Assembly (NCBI RefSeq): GCF_004337985.1
Contig: NW_021940918.1
Location: 2,584,169 to 2,648,168, forward strand
From: Pyricularia pennisetigena
Lineage: Eukaryota; Ascomycota; Sordariomycetes; Magnaporthales; Pyriculariaceae
Direction: 5' to 3'
Length of the DNA stretch: 64,000 nucleotides
Within the stretch, counting starts at the first letter, position 1. Each line of letters opens with the position of its first letter. A program made the position numbers and the translations under genes. Below the pieces are notes generated by a model. The model had not been told where the DNA came from, did not search any database, and was given only the letters and a program-made list of their open reading frames with translations. Positions 36,634 through 48,130 of the stretch are shown in pieces.

Positions 36634-36779
36634 GAACCAGCCAGCATATCACACTGTCGATACGCCGCGAACAAGTCTGGATACAAAACGTAAAGCCCTC
36701 GCCGGAGCAGATAAAAAAAAAAAAAGAAAAAAGGCATACGAGTCAATAAGCCGCACTGATTCAACTCGAATCCCTGAGA

Positions 36780-39330
36780 TCAACCCATTCGCCTCCGTTT
36801 CGCATCTGGACCTGTGCGGGAGCCGTCATTCTCTGTAAAATCTTTCTTTATGACATATTCTTCCGTCGCCGCGGAGCTGGGTGTGTTGCTGTGGGACTCG
36901 GTGATGGGCGCTCCCAATGGAAATGCAGCAACTGGGGTAGACCCGTCGTAGTTAGCGTCAAGACTGAAGTTAAAGTCATCTGCAGAGCCCCCAGTGCCGC
37001 TTGCGTCGAAAGTCCCGAATGCGCTCGAATCCAAAAACTGCTCGATGTCCATGTTGTCTGTCATGTCCGGGAAATAGCTGCCGGTTGCTCCAGGGGAGAC
37101 GGTTGTTGCGTTGCCAGCGTCATCGACACCAGGCACTCGTCCTGAAGGTGAGAGGGGGGCCAAGAATTGAGATATTTCGTCAATCTTGTGCCTCTGGTCT
37201 TCTTGCAAGCGCTGCAGGCTGTCAAGCTCTTCTTGCGTCATGGAGATATCATGAAGAGACGGTGGGGGAGGCATGGACGACATGAGGGGCGAGAGTGATC
37301 TGGGTGGAGAAGCTCCAAGGCCTGAGTTGGCGGGCGATGACACCAGTCCAGATGCTGTCTGATTCGGGGCAGGCGGTGGAGTTGCTCTCTGCTGCTGCTT
37401 CTGCTGCTGCTGCTGTCGCTGCTGCTGCAACACGGCAGGGATAGATTGGGGTGATGTAGCAGCAGTCGTGGCTGGCATTGGGCTTGCTGTTGCAGGGATA
37501 GACGAAGTAGAAGGCGGCGCCGTGGCCTGGCTGGCCATGAGATTTAACATCTGGTTGCGTTGGTCGCTGCTGAGAGTGACGGGAGTTTTGGCTGCAATGT
37601 CGGGCAGATCAATGTCGGCGGATGCCCCTGCGGCATTGGTAGCATCGATAATCCTCATCATCTGCTGGGGGCTTTGGCCCAGGTCGTTGCTGAGGTAGTC
37701 TGGTGGTGATGTGCCGTCATTTGGCGAGTTGTCAAACAACTCGGTGACGGATCCCATCTGACCACGAGGCGAAGCTGGATAATTTCCAGAGGGCGACTTG
37801 GCCCCTGTAGTGGTAGCCGAACCCCTACCGCCGCGAGATGGAAGCAACAAGCGCTGACCCCGCTTGGGAGTGTTGTCGGCAACGTTGGAGTGATCAACTG
37901 GTTGCTGCTGCACAAACTCCCCCAAGTCCACGACGCTGCCTTGATGCATCTGGCTGCCACTCCCACCATTAGGTATGATGCTAGCCAACAGGTCCTGCAT
38001 CGTGTGGTTACTGTTTCCACCTTGTTCCTCTAGTGACTTGCGAAAAACGTTTGCGAGGAAATTGAGGATGGCATTGATGGAGTTTTCGTGGCGCTCGTGC
38101 ATATTTTGGAATGCCAGCGCCTGATTGTATAGTGCCGTGTGGTCGTTACGGAGTCTCTGTATCATGTTTGATATTGCCCTTTGCTGGTTTTGTAGCTGGT
38201 TCAGTTGTTCCTTGACCACTTGGAAGTCCTTCTTCTGCAAAGCCTGCGATCCCGGGTCGCCCTGCGCGGTGCCTCCATTCCTCGAGGAGTTCTGCGCAGC
38301 CCCTACATAGCCAGCGCCGTTGATGTCCTCGACGGTGGGTGTTGTGTCCTCATCACTCTCGGCCTCTGCACCGTCGTTGTTCTTGGCATTTCTCTTCTTA
38401 GAGTTGCCGCTCTTGGGCTTGTTGATAAGCCAGAGAAGATTAGGATGACCGCGCTTGAAGTAAGGGTTGTAGTACTCGCTCGGGCTCTTGTTCTTTCGTT
38501 CGCTCGCCTTCATCGAATTGTCCGAGAGACCCACGCGCTTGTGGAAGCCGTACATATTGAGCTGCCTGACGAACGAGGCGTAGTTGTTGTGCTTGAAAAG
38601 CTCGGGGATTAGAGTCTTGGCGAACTCATCCTCGTCCAAGACTATGAACGAGTCTCCCTTCTGCGACCATCGGATGAGATCCGTGTTCTTCTCCTCGTTG
38701 AGGAAGCTGGAATTTGTGGCGCGATGTTAGCAGACTATAGTGAGGTATTTATTGGGACCAGTCATTCACGGTCACAAGGTTGTGGAGGGCGACTTACCTG
38801 CCAAGTTTCTGAACAAATGGTGGGATCTGCTTCCTGTTGGCCTGGGCTTCTCTCTTCGCTCTTGCGGCCCGCTCCTCCAGCAGCGCAATGTTGTCGTTCT
38901 CATCGAGGGGGTTGACGACGCCACTGGCAGGCATCAGCGCGGTCTCGTCGCCGAATGAAGGCCACGAGTCTGTCGAGAGGCCATCGTACTGCTGGCGGGT
39001 GACGAGGGCGCGGCTGGAGCCCGCAGGTCGTCGGGCAATGACATTTGTCGGCCCAGGCGTCGTAATGGTCGGGTGCTGGTATGGCTGATGAGTGGTGGCG
39101 TTGGGATATGGGGAGTGCGGCTCGGTCATGTTGAATTGCGGTATGTTCTTTGGACCCGGTGTGATCGGGTCAGTGGCATAGACTTCGGCGCCGTTCCAGC
39201 GTGAAACCTGATCCAGTGGGGTGGCGTAGGGCGATTGGTACTGCTGCACGGTCGTCGGGATTTGAACTGCAGGTATTGCGCCTGGGGCCGCCCGCTTCCT
39301 GGGATTCGGCGGAGACATGGAAGCGAACAT
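36780..39330 (-). CDS. HSF1: Heat shock transcription factor (HSF family)
   Basis: Nuclear activator that binds inverted nGAAn units in heat-shock promoters as a trimer. Exons on the minus strand are 39330..38798 and 38706..36780, giving 819 residues; a second possible start is Met5 (39318). The HSF DNA-binding domain spans roughly residues 168-277. The single intron falls inside it (KLGR/SFLNEEKN), and the recognition helix region YASFVRQLNMYGFHKR is intact. A heptad-rich coiled coil (about 335-400, from DFQVVKEQLNQLQNQQ to NAILNFLANVF) should trimerise it. The C-terminal half is Ser/Pro/Gln-rich with a polyglutamine stretch (QQQRQQQQQKQQQ) and acidic hydrophobic patches (DMTDNMDIEQFLDSSAFG) resembling activation domains. 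The N-terminal 165 residues are disordered. It could instead be an Sfl1-type paralogue, but the coiled coil and length favour Hsf1. Confidence 0.9.
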
Positions 39331-40007
39331 TTGCGACGAAAGTTGCGTTGAACTTTGTATTTTTTTTTTATTATTTTCCGACGCCGAAAATCTATCTTTC
39401 GGTTTTCTCGGCCTGCGCACTGCACTGGTTGGTGCCAGGTTAGGTCAAGTAAAGTTATGGGGCGCGGCCCAGCTCCAGTGTTGCGGGGTTTGACGGGCGC
39501 GGAAAGGCCTGAAGAGGGCCGGGCTGCAGCTGTCTTTTGGGGCTCCAATAATAGACCAGTACTGTGTTAAATCAGTGGGAGTCGACAAAGCTGCCAAGGC
39601 CGCAGCGTATCGTTGCAGGAGTGCTGCCTCTACGTCCCGTCGACACACGTGCAAGATGAAACCGGCGACTCAACTGTGGTGCAAAGACAACGGGCGACAG
39701 CAGTGAGCTTGAGCCCGAAAACGAGTGCCCAACCCAACGTGCAATGAACGTCCGATATGGTTGGTATCCAGATAACTAGTCTCGGGGTGCTAGGTGTTGT
39801 AGGACTGACGGCTCACATGCAGATGCAAAGCGCCAGTAAGTTTATCGTGATTTTGCGGGTTTGAGTAAAAATGGGGGTAAATAACTTGATTTTAGAGAAA
39901 TGCAAGGTTGAAGTGGAAGAATTGTGATCTGATGTTGGGTGGTGATTAGCTGAGTGTTGCCCAAATGGACTGGGGCGCTTGTTATGGTCGTTCGATTTGA
40001 TGTGGTC

Positions 40008-40036
40008 GCGCAATGCAATGCGATGCGATGCGACGA
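40008..40036. repeat. (ATGCG)n-like pentamer repeat
   Basis: Five to six imperfect units of CAATG/CGATG. The unit is one base change from the CGGTG repeat 0.9 kb away at 40923. Confidence 0.75.
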
Positions 40037-40922
40037 GCCTGTCGGTCGCGTAGGCCGGCGAGTGCGAATAAGATGACGGCGAGCGAGCGAACACTTGATT
40101 GATGCTTTCCTGCGAGGCGTATATTCTCGCAGGAAGTGCCTCGTGGGTTTCTTGGCTTTTTTTCACCCAGTGTCTGTTTCTATATAGGCAGCTACCTATG
40201 ACCTAGGTAGATATCTCTCAAGGTCCCTTGTTTGGAACAACTTGGTCGACTGTGGACCGCTTTCCCTTTCACATTGATTTTCAGCATCAATGACTTTGTT
40301 TCGTAGTCTTTAGCTGAAGGAGCTTCCGGACAACTCCATCCGGCTGTTCCGGCCGGAAGACGGCAGAGTCCGATATTCTGGAGCTGGCCGCCGTGGTAGG
40401 CGCCTGGATGGTAAAGACAAGTAGACAAATGATCAAGGGATATTATAAGGGAGAAAGGGAAAAAATGTGGATTTTGCTTTTGGTCAGAACAACACCAGAG
40501 CTTTGTCCTCCAGACTTTGACCAATCCAATGTGGGGTAGCCTTTCCTGGGGGTAGTTGTCCGTAATGAATTTTGAGGTTGTCTCAGAAGTCCAGAGCGAG
40601 CTGGTGGTGACTTTGTCTGCCTCAAGGCGCAGCTTGCATTCGTTGGAATAGGCAAGCGGATGCAGGCGGGCACCACACCACTTTGCTATTTGGTATGGAG
40701 GCGTAGTTGATTTGCAGAGATCCCAGCGTTCAAATTATCAGAATGTCTGCACCGGAAATCATGACAAGAGTCAAAGATAGATCAAAAAATTTAGGACGCA
40801 GGAGCCCCCCGGTCGGCACTAGTCGGGTTTAGGTTAATAAACAAGATAGTCCTTCCCCAACCTGCAGATAATTTTATGAGAATGAAATATATGTCGGTAT
40901 AACTGTCTCGAAGTTGTATTTT

Positions 40923-40973
40923 CGGTGCGGTGCGGTGCGGTGCGGTGCGGTGCGATGCGATGTGATGCGGTGC
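40923..40973. repeat. (CGGTG)n pentamer repeat
   Basis: Six perfect CGGTG units are followed by CGATG, CGATG, TGATG and CGGTG variants. Intergenic minisatellite-like tract upstream of hsf1. Confidence 0.9.
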
Positions 40974-42060
40974 TTGCGACGACCGTCAGTTGGTGGCTTG
41001 GGCTCCCAAGCTTTTATCCGTTCTCTAGCCTGGACTGTTGGACGCTCGAGCCGGAGCTTTTCGAGCAAAAAGAAAAAAAAAAACCCTGATACTTTGAATC
41101 TCCATGCTCGCATTTCTGCGGCCAAACCCGCGCTGTGGTTGTGCTGTGTTTCCAGAATTGGACATTATCACTTACGGTAAATCAACTCTGGATGCCAGCT
41201 TTTTGTGGAGTGTAAATTCCGTCGAGATCGAATATCAGGAGTAAATCGATCCAAAAGTTGACACCAAGGACTTTTTGTCTCCACTGAGCCGCCCACCGCT
41301 GGTTAAGCGTTCCTCGTCCGCGAGTCGTACGTCGCAGGGACCGCCCTCACACAATCCTCCCTACATGGCAATTAAGGTACCTAACCATGCATGCAGGGCA
41401 GGCTATGTAGCCAGCCCACACCTTCAACGTTGGCCCCTATACCATGGGAACCATTCTTTTTTCACTACAGACGAGGTACTTAGCGGTTGGTGATCTCGAT
41501 GACATTTTTATCGTTGAACGCACGCATGCATCCGTACCCCCCTGCCCATGTCCCGCAACCTGCCCCGGGCCCGAACCCGCCAATCATATAACACAAACAA
41601 AGCTGAAGGGCAAGGATATCCTTAATATCACCCGGAGCAAAGCTCCGGAAGACCCTCTTTTGCTTAGGAGCATTTGCTCAGGAGCCTCATCCTCATTTGG
41701 AAAGACAGGGTTCTTACTAACTATAACTTTTTCATTTTCAAGATGGCCTGATACTACGGCACGTATTGACACCCGACCAATCCTCACAGGCAGTCAGTCG
41801 CCCAAACTGACTTGCATATCCAAGATACTAAAAACATGGCCGAAACTTGAACTGGGGGTATCTTTGATCTATATTCGATAATTAAAGGCACAGTAGCAAA
41901 AAAATTAAACTTGCACGTGCTTGCGTCAAGACCAAGCCTGTCGCCAAATCCGAACATGATATGATATCACAGATCTCAAGCCATCGAGACTCAAGGGAAA
42001 TAAGACGACTTACTTAGACCAACTTGGCTAGGTATGTTGCATCATAATAAGGATATCGCC

Positions 42061-43782
42061 CTACTTCGCGCCTCTGCCTGCAAGGTTCGAAGACCTTGCC
42101 ATCTGCGCATTCCGGGCTTGATCCCATGCCCGACCGGACCCTCCTGTCCGGGTCCCTTTCTCCTGCCGTTTTTCCTCTTTTAAGCTACGCGCCTTTTCAC
42201 GGGGGTCGATCACGATGAGCTCTTCCTCGGCCTTTTTCCTGTAGTTGAGGTCCTTTCCGAGCTTATCTGCCGCAAAGCTGAGAGCGTGTGACATCCATCC
42301 TTCGTCATCACTTTCGTCTTTGCCCTCGAGCTTATCCCAGGCTTGACAGCTCTGGCAGTTAATGATGAAATGCAGATCACATACTTCACCCTCGTCCTCT
42401 GCCGGCTTTTCACCCGCATCCCCTGTCGCTCCCTCACCCATTGCATGCTCTCCGGCCGGAGATTCCTGCGCGTTCGTGCTTGTGCTCGGAGCCTCCGCAA
42501 GCTTGGATTGGAAGGCTTTCAAAAGGTCCATCGTCTTTTGTTCCTCTACAACATTATTGTTGTTGGCACCCATTCGCCTCTTCCTGCCTCTCGTCGACGT
42601 TTCTGGTATCATCAGCTCCAACGCCGACTTCTTTTGCTCCTTGATGGGCTCAGAATTCACGCTTCGGCGCATAGATGCTTTGAGGGAAGCAATTTCATCA
42701 TTTGCCCTCTCAAGTGCTGTCCTGTTGTCTTTAGCTCGTGTATCCTTCTCTGGCGCCGGCTCGTCGTCGCCATATCTCGGCTGGATCCGTGTTAGTAGTG
42801 GGGGAGGTGATCCCGAGGATTCGTTCGGCTTCTGTGGGGCGTCGCGCAATTTTGCGGTACTGTCCAATGATGCGGAAGCGCCCTTCGTCCCGACCGCGCT
42901 AACACCTGCCTCTGCTCCTGCCGCAGAAGCGTTTGAAAGATTGGCCTCTTTGACCGCTGCATTTTTTTCGCCCTTGGATTGCCTGACGGGCATTTCTGTT
43001 GCCTCGTCGTCCATCACTATTCTTGTGTCGAATTTGGGCTTTTTCAGTATGGGAAGCTCTTCCCCCTCCCCTTCCTCGTCACCAAAACTGAGGAGTTGTT
43101 TACCAACTTTCCTCTTTTTGGCCTTCTTGGCTGGGGCTGGTGCCTTTTCTATAACCTTGGCAACTCTTTCCCGCTTCTTCATGTCTTCGAATGGGTTGAC
43201 GAGTATCTCAACGCGTTCGAGTTTGATAGGATAAAGTGGCCGTTCGGTTCCCTCCGCGACCTCGGCCTCTCCTATTTTTGCCAGGTTGTAGATAGTGTCG
43301 CCAGCTATGCGTCCAAACATGGTGTTTTTGCCGTTGAGTTCATCGGCCTTGTCCAAGGTGAAAAAGAACTGACTGCCATTTGTGTCTGGCGCCCCCTCGT
43401 TTGCCATGCCCAGCAATCCTCTCCTATTGAACTTGAGACGCGAGTGGAATTCATCCTTGAAGTTGATGCCCAGAGGTCCTGCATTCTTGCCTCTTCGCTG
43501 GTCCATAGGCCACGGGTCTAGGTCACCCGAGAGCGCACCTCCATCGTAGATTGATTCGCCACCATTGCCAGTGCCTGTGGGATCACCACCTTGGACTATG
43601 AAGCCAGGAACAAGACGGTGAAAAATTGTATTGTCGTAGTATCCGTCCAAACAGCGCTGAAGAAAGTTGCGCGACGTTAGAGGGGTCTGCTTGGCGAAAA
43701 GCTCAACCGACAGTTCGCCAACCGATGTGTGAAGGATGACTGACGCTGTTGGCTGAGGTTCCGTATTATATATGGTTGACAT
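42061..43782 (-). CDS. CWC27: Spliceosomal cyclophilin Cwc27
   Basis: Cyclophilin-family component of the activated spliceosome. From MSTIYNTEPQPTASVIL at 43782 the protein has 573 residues; 12 further codons upstream are open but unlikely to be used. The cyclophilin domain covers about residues 10-200, with FHRLVPGFIVQGGDPTGTG (catalytic Arg and Phe present), GLLGMANEGAPDTNGSQFFF, and NTMFGRI. The tryptophan of cyclophilin A is replaced by glutamate (KADELNGKN), the known Cwc27 feature linked to loss of isomerase activity. The remainder is charged and largely disordered with Lys/Arg and Glu-rich stretches (EKKSALELMIPE, PAKKAKKRKVGK). A C-terminal segment (CDLHFIINCQSCQAWD) carries a cysteine pair found in fungal Cwc27. 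It diverges from vma2; the two starts are 560 bases apart. Confidence 0.95.
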   Translation of the reverse strand: MSTIYNTEPQPTASVILHTSVGELSVELFAKQTPLTSRNFLQRCLDGYYDNTIFHRLVPGFIVQGGDPTGTGNGGESIYDGGALSGDLDPWPMDQRRGKNAGPLGINFKDEFHSRLKFNRRGLLGMANEGAPDTNGSQFFFTLDKADELNGKNTMFGRIAGDTIYNLAKIGEAEVAEGTERPLYPIKLERVEILVNPFEDMKKRERVAKVIEKAPAPAKKAKKRKVGKQLLSFGDEEGEGEELPILKKPKFDTRIVMDDEATEMPVRQSKGEKNAAVKEANLSNASAAGAEAGVSAVGTKGASASLDSTAKLRDAPQKPNESSGSPPPLLTRIQPRYGDDEPAPEKDTRAKDNRTALERANDEIASLKASMRRSVNSEPIKEQKKSALELMIPETSTRGRKRRMGANNNNVVEEQKTMDLLKAFQSKLAEAPSTSTNAQESPAGEHAMGEGATGDAGEKPAEDEGEVCDLHFIINCQSCQAWDKLEGKDESDDEGWMSHALSFAADKLGKDLNYRKKAEEELIVIDPREKARSLKEEKRQEKGTRTGGSGRAWDQARNAQMARSSNLAGRGAK

Positions 43783-44341
43783 GATCGCGTTCGTGCGGGT
43801 GGCGCATGTGCCTCGCAAAGGCGATCGAACAGAGGCGCGTTCTTCGTGGTCGCGTTTGGCTTGGATTCACTCTAGCCTTCCCTAGATTCAACTGGTGTCG
43901 AGTGGTGGAGGTGTCAATGCACCTTGGACACTTGAGTGGGCAGTTTATCGAGACCAGCTCCTTGTCCGGTCCAGCTGGCGAGCTGCAAGGAAAGGTTATG
44001 ATAAATACAATTAACAAAAAAAGTAAATCAACGACGCCGTACAGCTAGCAGATGCTGCATGAGGAGTTTCGCCGTTAGCTAAGCTGGTGGTTATATGTGG
44101 GGCAAGGCATGATGTCACGTTGCGTGATTGGCCTGTTTTCGCGGCAAGCTTGTGGTCGGAGCTTGTTCGGTAACGGAGCACAAGCAACCTCAGCCGCCAC
44201 CTCTATCAGTCTTGGACCTGATCGGCCATCTACATATACAATCAATCACTTCACCTGAAATCGCATCTTCTTCTAGGCTAGCTTCCTGGAAAGATATTTA
44301 TTTGAATCGCTTCAGTTAAATTTCCCCTTCCCAACGGCGCA
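43783..44341. promoter_or_regulatory. Shared divergent promoter region cwc27 / vma2
   Basis: 559 bases between two start codons transcribed away from each other. No gene is seen inside. A CT-rich stretch (TTTCCCCTTCCCAACGG) precedes the vma2 ATG. No specific factor site is claimed. Confidence 0.5.
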
Positions 44342-46279
44342 ATGGCGGACGCTCGAGAGTCGTCGTCGTACTCGGTACTGCCGAGAATCAAGTACAACAC
44401 CATCGGTGGTGTCAACGGTCCGCTTGTCATTCTCGACAATGTATGATTCGCAAAGAAAGCCCAATCAAAACGGGGGCAGGCTCTTCTGACAACTAGCAGG
44501 TCAAAAACCCCAGCTATAACGAGATCGTGTCCCTTACCCTGCCCGATGGAACCACGAGGTCAGGACAAGTTCTTGAGGCGCGAGGTGAGTAGCTCCCAGC
44601 TCCATATCCTTGCGACCAACGGCTACGTGACATAACTGACAATCTTGGGGGATTGAAGGCAGCCGTGCCGTCGTACAGGTAATATAGGAAGCCAATGCGA
44701 ATCTACGCGACAGAGGTTGACAAAAGTGGACAGGTCTTCGAGGGCACATCGGGCATCGATGTCAAGAAGGTATAACACGCTTCATCATCGTAATCTATGC
44801 TATACAAGACTCGTGCTGACAACCATTTAGACAAAAGTCGAGTTCACCGGCGAGAACCTGAAGCTTGGTGTTTCGGAAGACATGTTGGGCCGCATCTTCG
44901 ATGGGTCTGGCCGACCTATCGACAAGGGTCCCAAGGTGCTGGCTGAAGACTTTTTGGACATCAACGGACAGCCGATAAACCCCTACTCCAGAGTATGTTG
45001 CTCGCTATGAACCCGCTCGCCCCAGCTACATTACGAGGGCAGATGCTGATGAATTTCCCGACCACACGTAGGTGTACCCTGAGGAGATGATCTCAACTGG
45101 TATTTCCGCCATTGATACCATGAACTCGATTGCTCGTGGGCAGAAGATTCCTATTTTCTCGGCCTCAGGTCTACCACACAACGAGATTGCCGCCCAGATT
45201 TGCCGGCAAGCCAGCTTGGTCAACAAGGAGGGTGTTACGAATAAGGGCGTTCACGATGGGCATGAAGAAAACTTCAACATTGTGTTCGCGGCCATGGGTG
45301 TCAACTTGGAGACTGCCCGCTTTTTCACTCGTGATTTTGAGGAGAACGGCAGTCTCGAACGTACAACCCTCTTCCTGAACCTTGCTAACGATCCAACGTA
45401 AGTCCGCCATAGAGCCACAAACAGACGCTATTGATGTCAGTCTTGAGCTAACAATACTACAGTATCGAGCGTATTATCACACCTCGTCTTGCCCTTACCA
45501 CCGCCGAATACTATGCATACCAGCTGGAGAAGCACGTGTTGGTTATTCTCACCGATTTGTCCTCGTACTGTGATGCCCTGCGAGAGGTCTCGGCTGCGCG
45601 TGAAGAAGTGCCAGGTCGCCGTGGTTTCCCTGGTTACATGTACACGGATTTGTCCACCATTTACGAGCGCGCCGGACGTGTCGAGGGACGAAATGGATCC
45701 ATTACGCAAATCCCCATTTTGACCATGCCCAACGACGACATTACCCACCCGATTCCCGACTTGACTGGTTACATTACTGAGGGTCAGATTTTCGTCGACC
45801 GTGGTCTTGACAACCGTGGCATCTACCCACCCATCAACGTTCTCCCGTCTCTTTCGCGTCTCATGAAGTCGGCCATTGGCGAGGGCATGACGCGCAAGGA
45901 CCACGGCGACGTTTCAAACCAGCTGTATGCAAAGTACGCCATTGGACGTGACGCGGCGGCCATGAAGGCTGTCGTTGGTGAAGAGGCACTATCGGCTGAA
46001 GACAAGCTCTCGCTCGAGTTCTTGGAGAAGTTTGAGCGCACTTTCATCAACCAGGGGCCTTATGAGTCGCGCACGATTTACGAGTCTCTGGACCTTGCCT
46101 GGTCTCTGCTCCGCATCTACCGCAAAGACATGTTGAACCGTATTCCGGCCAAGATCATCAACGAATACTACCAGAGGACATCAGAGCGCAAGGGCAAGGC
46201 CAAGGCACAGGACAAGCCGAGCGCCCCTGGAACCTCAGCGGCTGGAAACCCAGCGGAGGAGAACTTGATTGATGCCTAA
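44342..46279 (+). CDS. VMA2: V-type proton ATPase subunit B
   Basis: Non-catalytic nucleotide-binding subunit of the V1 sector that acidifies vacuoles and endosomes. Seven exons fit in phase: 44342..44440, 44500..44584, 44659..44678, 44734..44769, 44831..44992, 45072..45397 and 45463..46279, giving 514 residues, the usual length. Exons three and four are only 20 and 36 nt. Family segments are continuous across all junctions: [19 protein letters not shown], then [50 protein letters not shown], the altered P-loop area [15 protein letters not shown], and [15 protein letters not shown] in the C-terminal part. The C-terminus is Lys/Ala-rich. Small exons clustered at the 5' end are common for highly expressed fungal genes. 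Confidence 0.96.
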
Positions 46280-46973
46280 GCAGCCATGGACTCCCTCCAG
46301 CACTATGGGGTTAACAGACTAGCAGAAGCAAATTGGCCAGGAGGAGCAGCATAGTTGTGTATAGACAGTCGAGGAAGTGGTATTTTTTCGATGGCTCTTC
46401 AGAGTGTTATACAAGTTGTGTCGGTATTTGTTAGGCATTCAAGATTTTTAGCACAATTCAATCTTGTTGGAAACGCCGACAAGTCAAAGTAGAGAACGGC
46501 ATGCCTGATATTGAGGAGACAGGAAAATAAGTAAAAGATAACAAGTCGAATGTCTTTGTCACCAGATTGACACACATCTAAACACATGGACTGAATACTT
46601 TTCTTTTCGCGAACTAAAACTAGTTCTAGATTAGAAACACAAGACTATCTCATAACTCATTTTCATAATCGTGATTGATGGAATTGTCCGAGGGAGGCGA
46701 CCAAAGTAAGAATATCGGGCTATATCAGCAAGCCTGAGAAAACAGCCGGGCTGGGCATTTGGTAGTAATCCGTCAAAGTTGGAACTCAAGCTGCGCGGTT
46801 GGCCATTTTACCAAGGATCTAACCCCGCATTGTTGCCCTGTCGCCGGTAAAAACATGGGGTACTGCGGGGTATAACATAGGCCAGTGCCGCTCCAATAGA
46901 AGGCGACAATGCAGTTCGGGGCAGACGTCAGTAATCCCCGCCTGATCAAATCGTAGCTTGTCCAAAGTACTCC

Positions 46974-47339
46974 ATGTACCTTGAGAATGTAACACTTCGC
47001 CTAATTTTTGTTTTTTTCCTTCATTTGGGTATTATTGGCGATGATACATTCCATCGTCGTGCCCATGTCGAATTAGCGGTATCAAATATCTTGAATCCCG
47101 GCTGTACGGTAGACCCTGTCCAAAAAAAGCATACTCGATTGGACGGATTTCTGGGAGTCATTGTTGCTGAGGCAATTTCGGCTGCTCGAAGCAACAAAGC
47201 AAAGGCAGCAGAGCTAGTCGAGAACTACCAGGTGTGGTACAAACAAACGAATCGAGGTCAGGATGTACTTTTGGGCGTTGGAATTGAGGCCATTACATTG
47301 ACGGACTACATGATTGTAGGTAATTTGCTCAAACTTTGA
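46974..47339 (+). CDS. Unrecognised small open frame, possibly non-coding
   Basis: 121 codons from an ATG at 46974. The beginning is hydrophobic (LRLIFVFFLHLGIIG), and the rest is soluble with Ala/Lys-rich helices (AEAISAARSNKAKAAELVEN). It matches nothing I recognise. Codon use is unlike the neighbouring housekeeping genes, being less GC-rich at third positions, and the frame ends just before a poly-A tract. It is listed because it is the only frame of reasonable composition in this 1.8-kb spacer; chance is the more likely explanation. Confidence 0.15.
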   Translation: MYLENVTLRLIFVFFLHLGIIGDDTFHRRAHVELAVSNILNPGCTVDPVQKKHTRLDGFLGVIVAEAISAARSNKAKAAELVENYQVWYKQTNRGQDVLLGVGIEAITLTDYMIVGNLLKL

Positions 47340-47376
47340 CGCTCACTCAAATTTGACTCGAAGCTCTTCGTAAGGC

Positions 47377-47403
47377 AAAAAAAAAAAAAAAAAAAAAAAA
47401 AAA
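47377..47403. repeat. Poly-A tract (27 A)
   Basis: Uninterrupted A run 38 bases after the stop of the small open frame at 46974-47339. No duplicated flanks were recognised. Confidence 0.9.
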
Positions 47404-48130
47404 CCCTGGTCTGAACATAGCGATAATGTTAACCTCCGAGACGACAAGGAAGGATAGTGACGCGGGAAATGAGGTTGGGGTTGATCAATATTACCCGTTA
47501 AAACCACAAGCAAAGAAAGGTTCGGTCAAGACGACTAAAAAGTCTAGTCTATTTCATACCAACCAGTGCCATGCTTGCCAACTGCGAGCTCTGCCAGCCT
47601 GCAAGATTCTCTTTTGTGGATGAATGCAACCTACCCCAAGTAACAAAGTGAAGCGAAGTGGGGAATGGAGGTGCCTCATACGACACTTGGTAGTAGTACC
47701 TAGACTAGTTCTAATACAGACAGGTGCTCACGTAGCGCGTATGTGACGATCCCCAAAGAAAACGAAGTCTTGACCCTCACATGTTTATTTTCTGTTGAAA
47801 TGTTACCGGGTGATGATGTGGTATGGGCAGGGATTGGAAGCTTCCACTTTCCCCGCTCGGAGTAAAATACACCGTGATGAATCGCCCGAGTCTACCTACT
47901 ACGTTCAAGGGCAGATGTGCAGATCCATGTCGGGTCCAAGTATAAAATGCATCTCACCTGCACGTCCGTTTGACTCGGCGGGCGAACCTCTGCTGTCCTT
48001 GGTCCCCCGCTCACTTCACCCTCCTCCAAAAGTCAATTGGCCCTAAGCAAGCCCGAGCTCACAGCCAATTCCTCAAAAGAAACGGCTCTTAGTCAGTCAG
48101 TCTCTGTAGCAGACTCATCTGATCCTCAAC

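Larger units (their letters stand above)
34411..36779. other. Intergenic region with assembly gap
   Basis: About 2.4 kb between the arrestin-like gene (+) and the hsf1 stop (-), interrupted by an N gap at 35198-35618. No gene is recognised on either side of the gap; a gene hidden in it would have to be small. A-rich tracts at 36596-36630 and 36713-36730 lie in the hsf1 3' flank. Confidence 0.45.
39331..42060. other. Intergenic region upstream of hsf1
   Basis: About 2.7 kb between the hsf1 start and the cwc27 stop. It holds pentamer repeats at 40008-40036 and 40923-40973, a CTACCTATGACCTAGGTAG word at 40192-40210, and several short unrecognised frames (for example 41444-41881). I did not find a clear three-unit heat-shock element by eye. 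It probably contains a long hsf1 leader or promoter. Confidence 0.45.
46280..48130. other. Intergenic region vma2 / aldose epimerase
   Basis: 1.85 kb between two genes on the same strand. It contains an A27 run at 47377-47403 and one modest unrecognised open frame at 46974-47339. The last 300 bases look like the promoter and leader of the epimerase gene. No RNA gene was seen. Confidence 0.45.

Noticed and set aside
42362..43234. 290-codon open frame on the plus strand
   Set aside because: It lies entirely antisense to the cwc27 coding sequence, is Ser/Leu-rich as expected for the complement of charged codons, and resembles nothing known.
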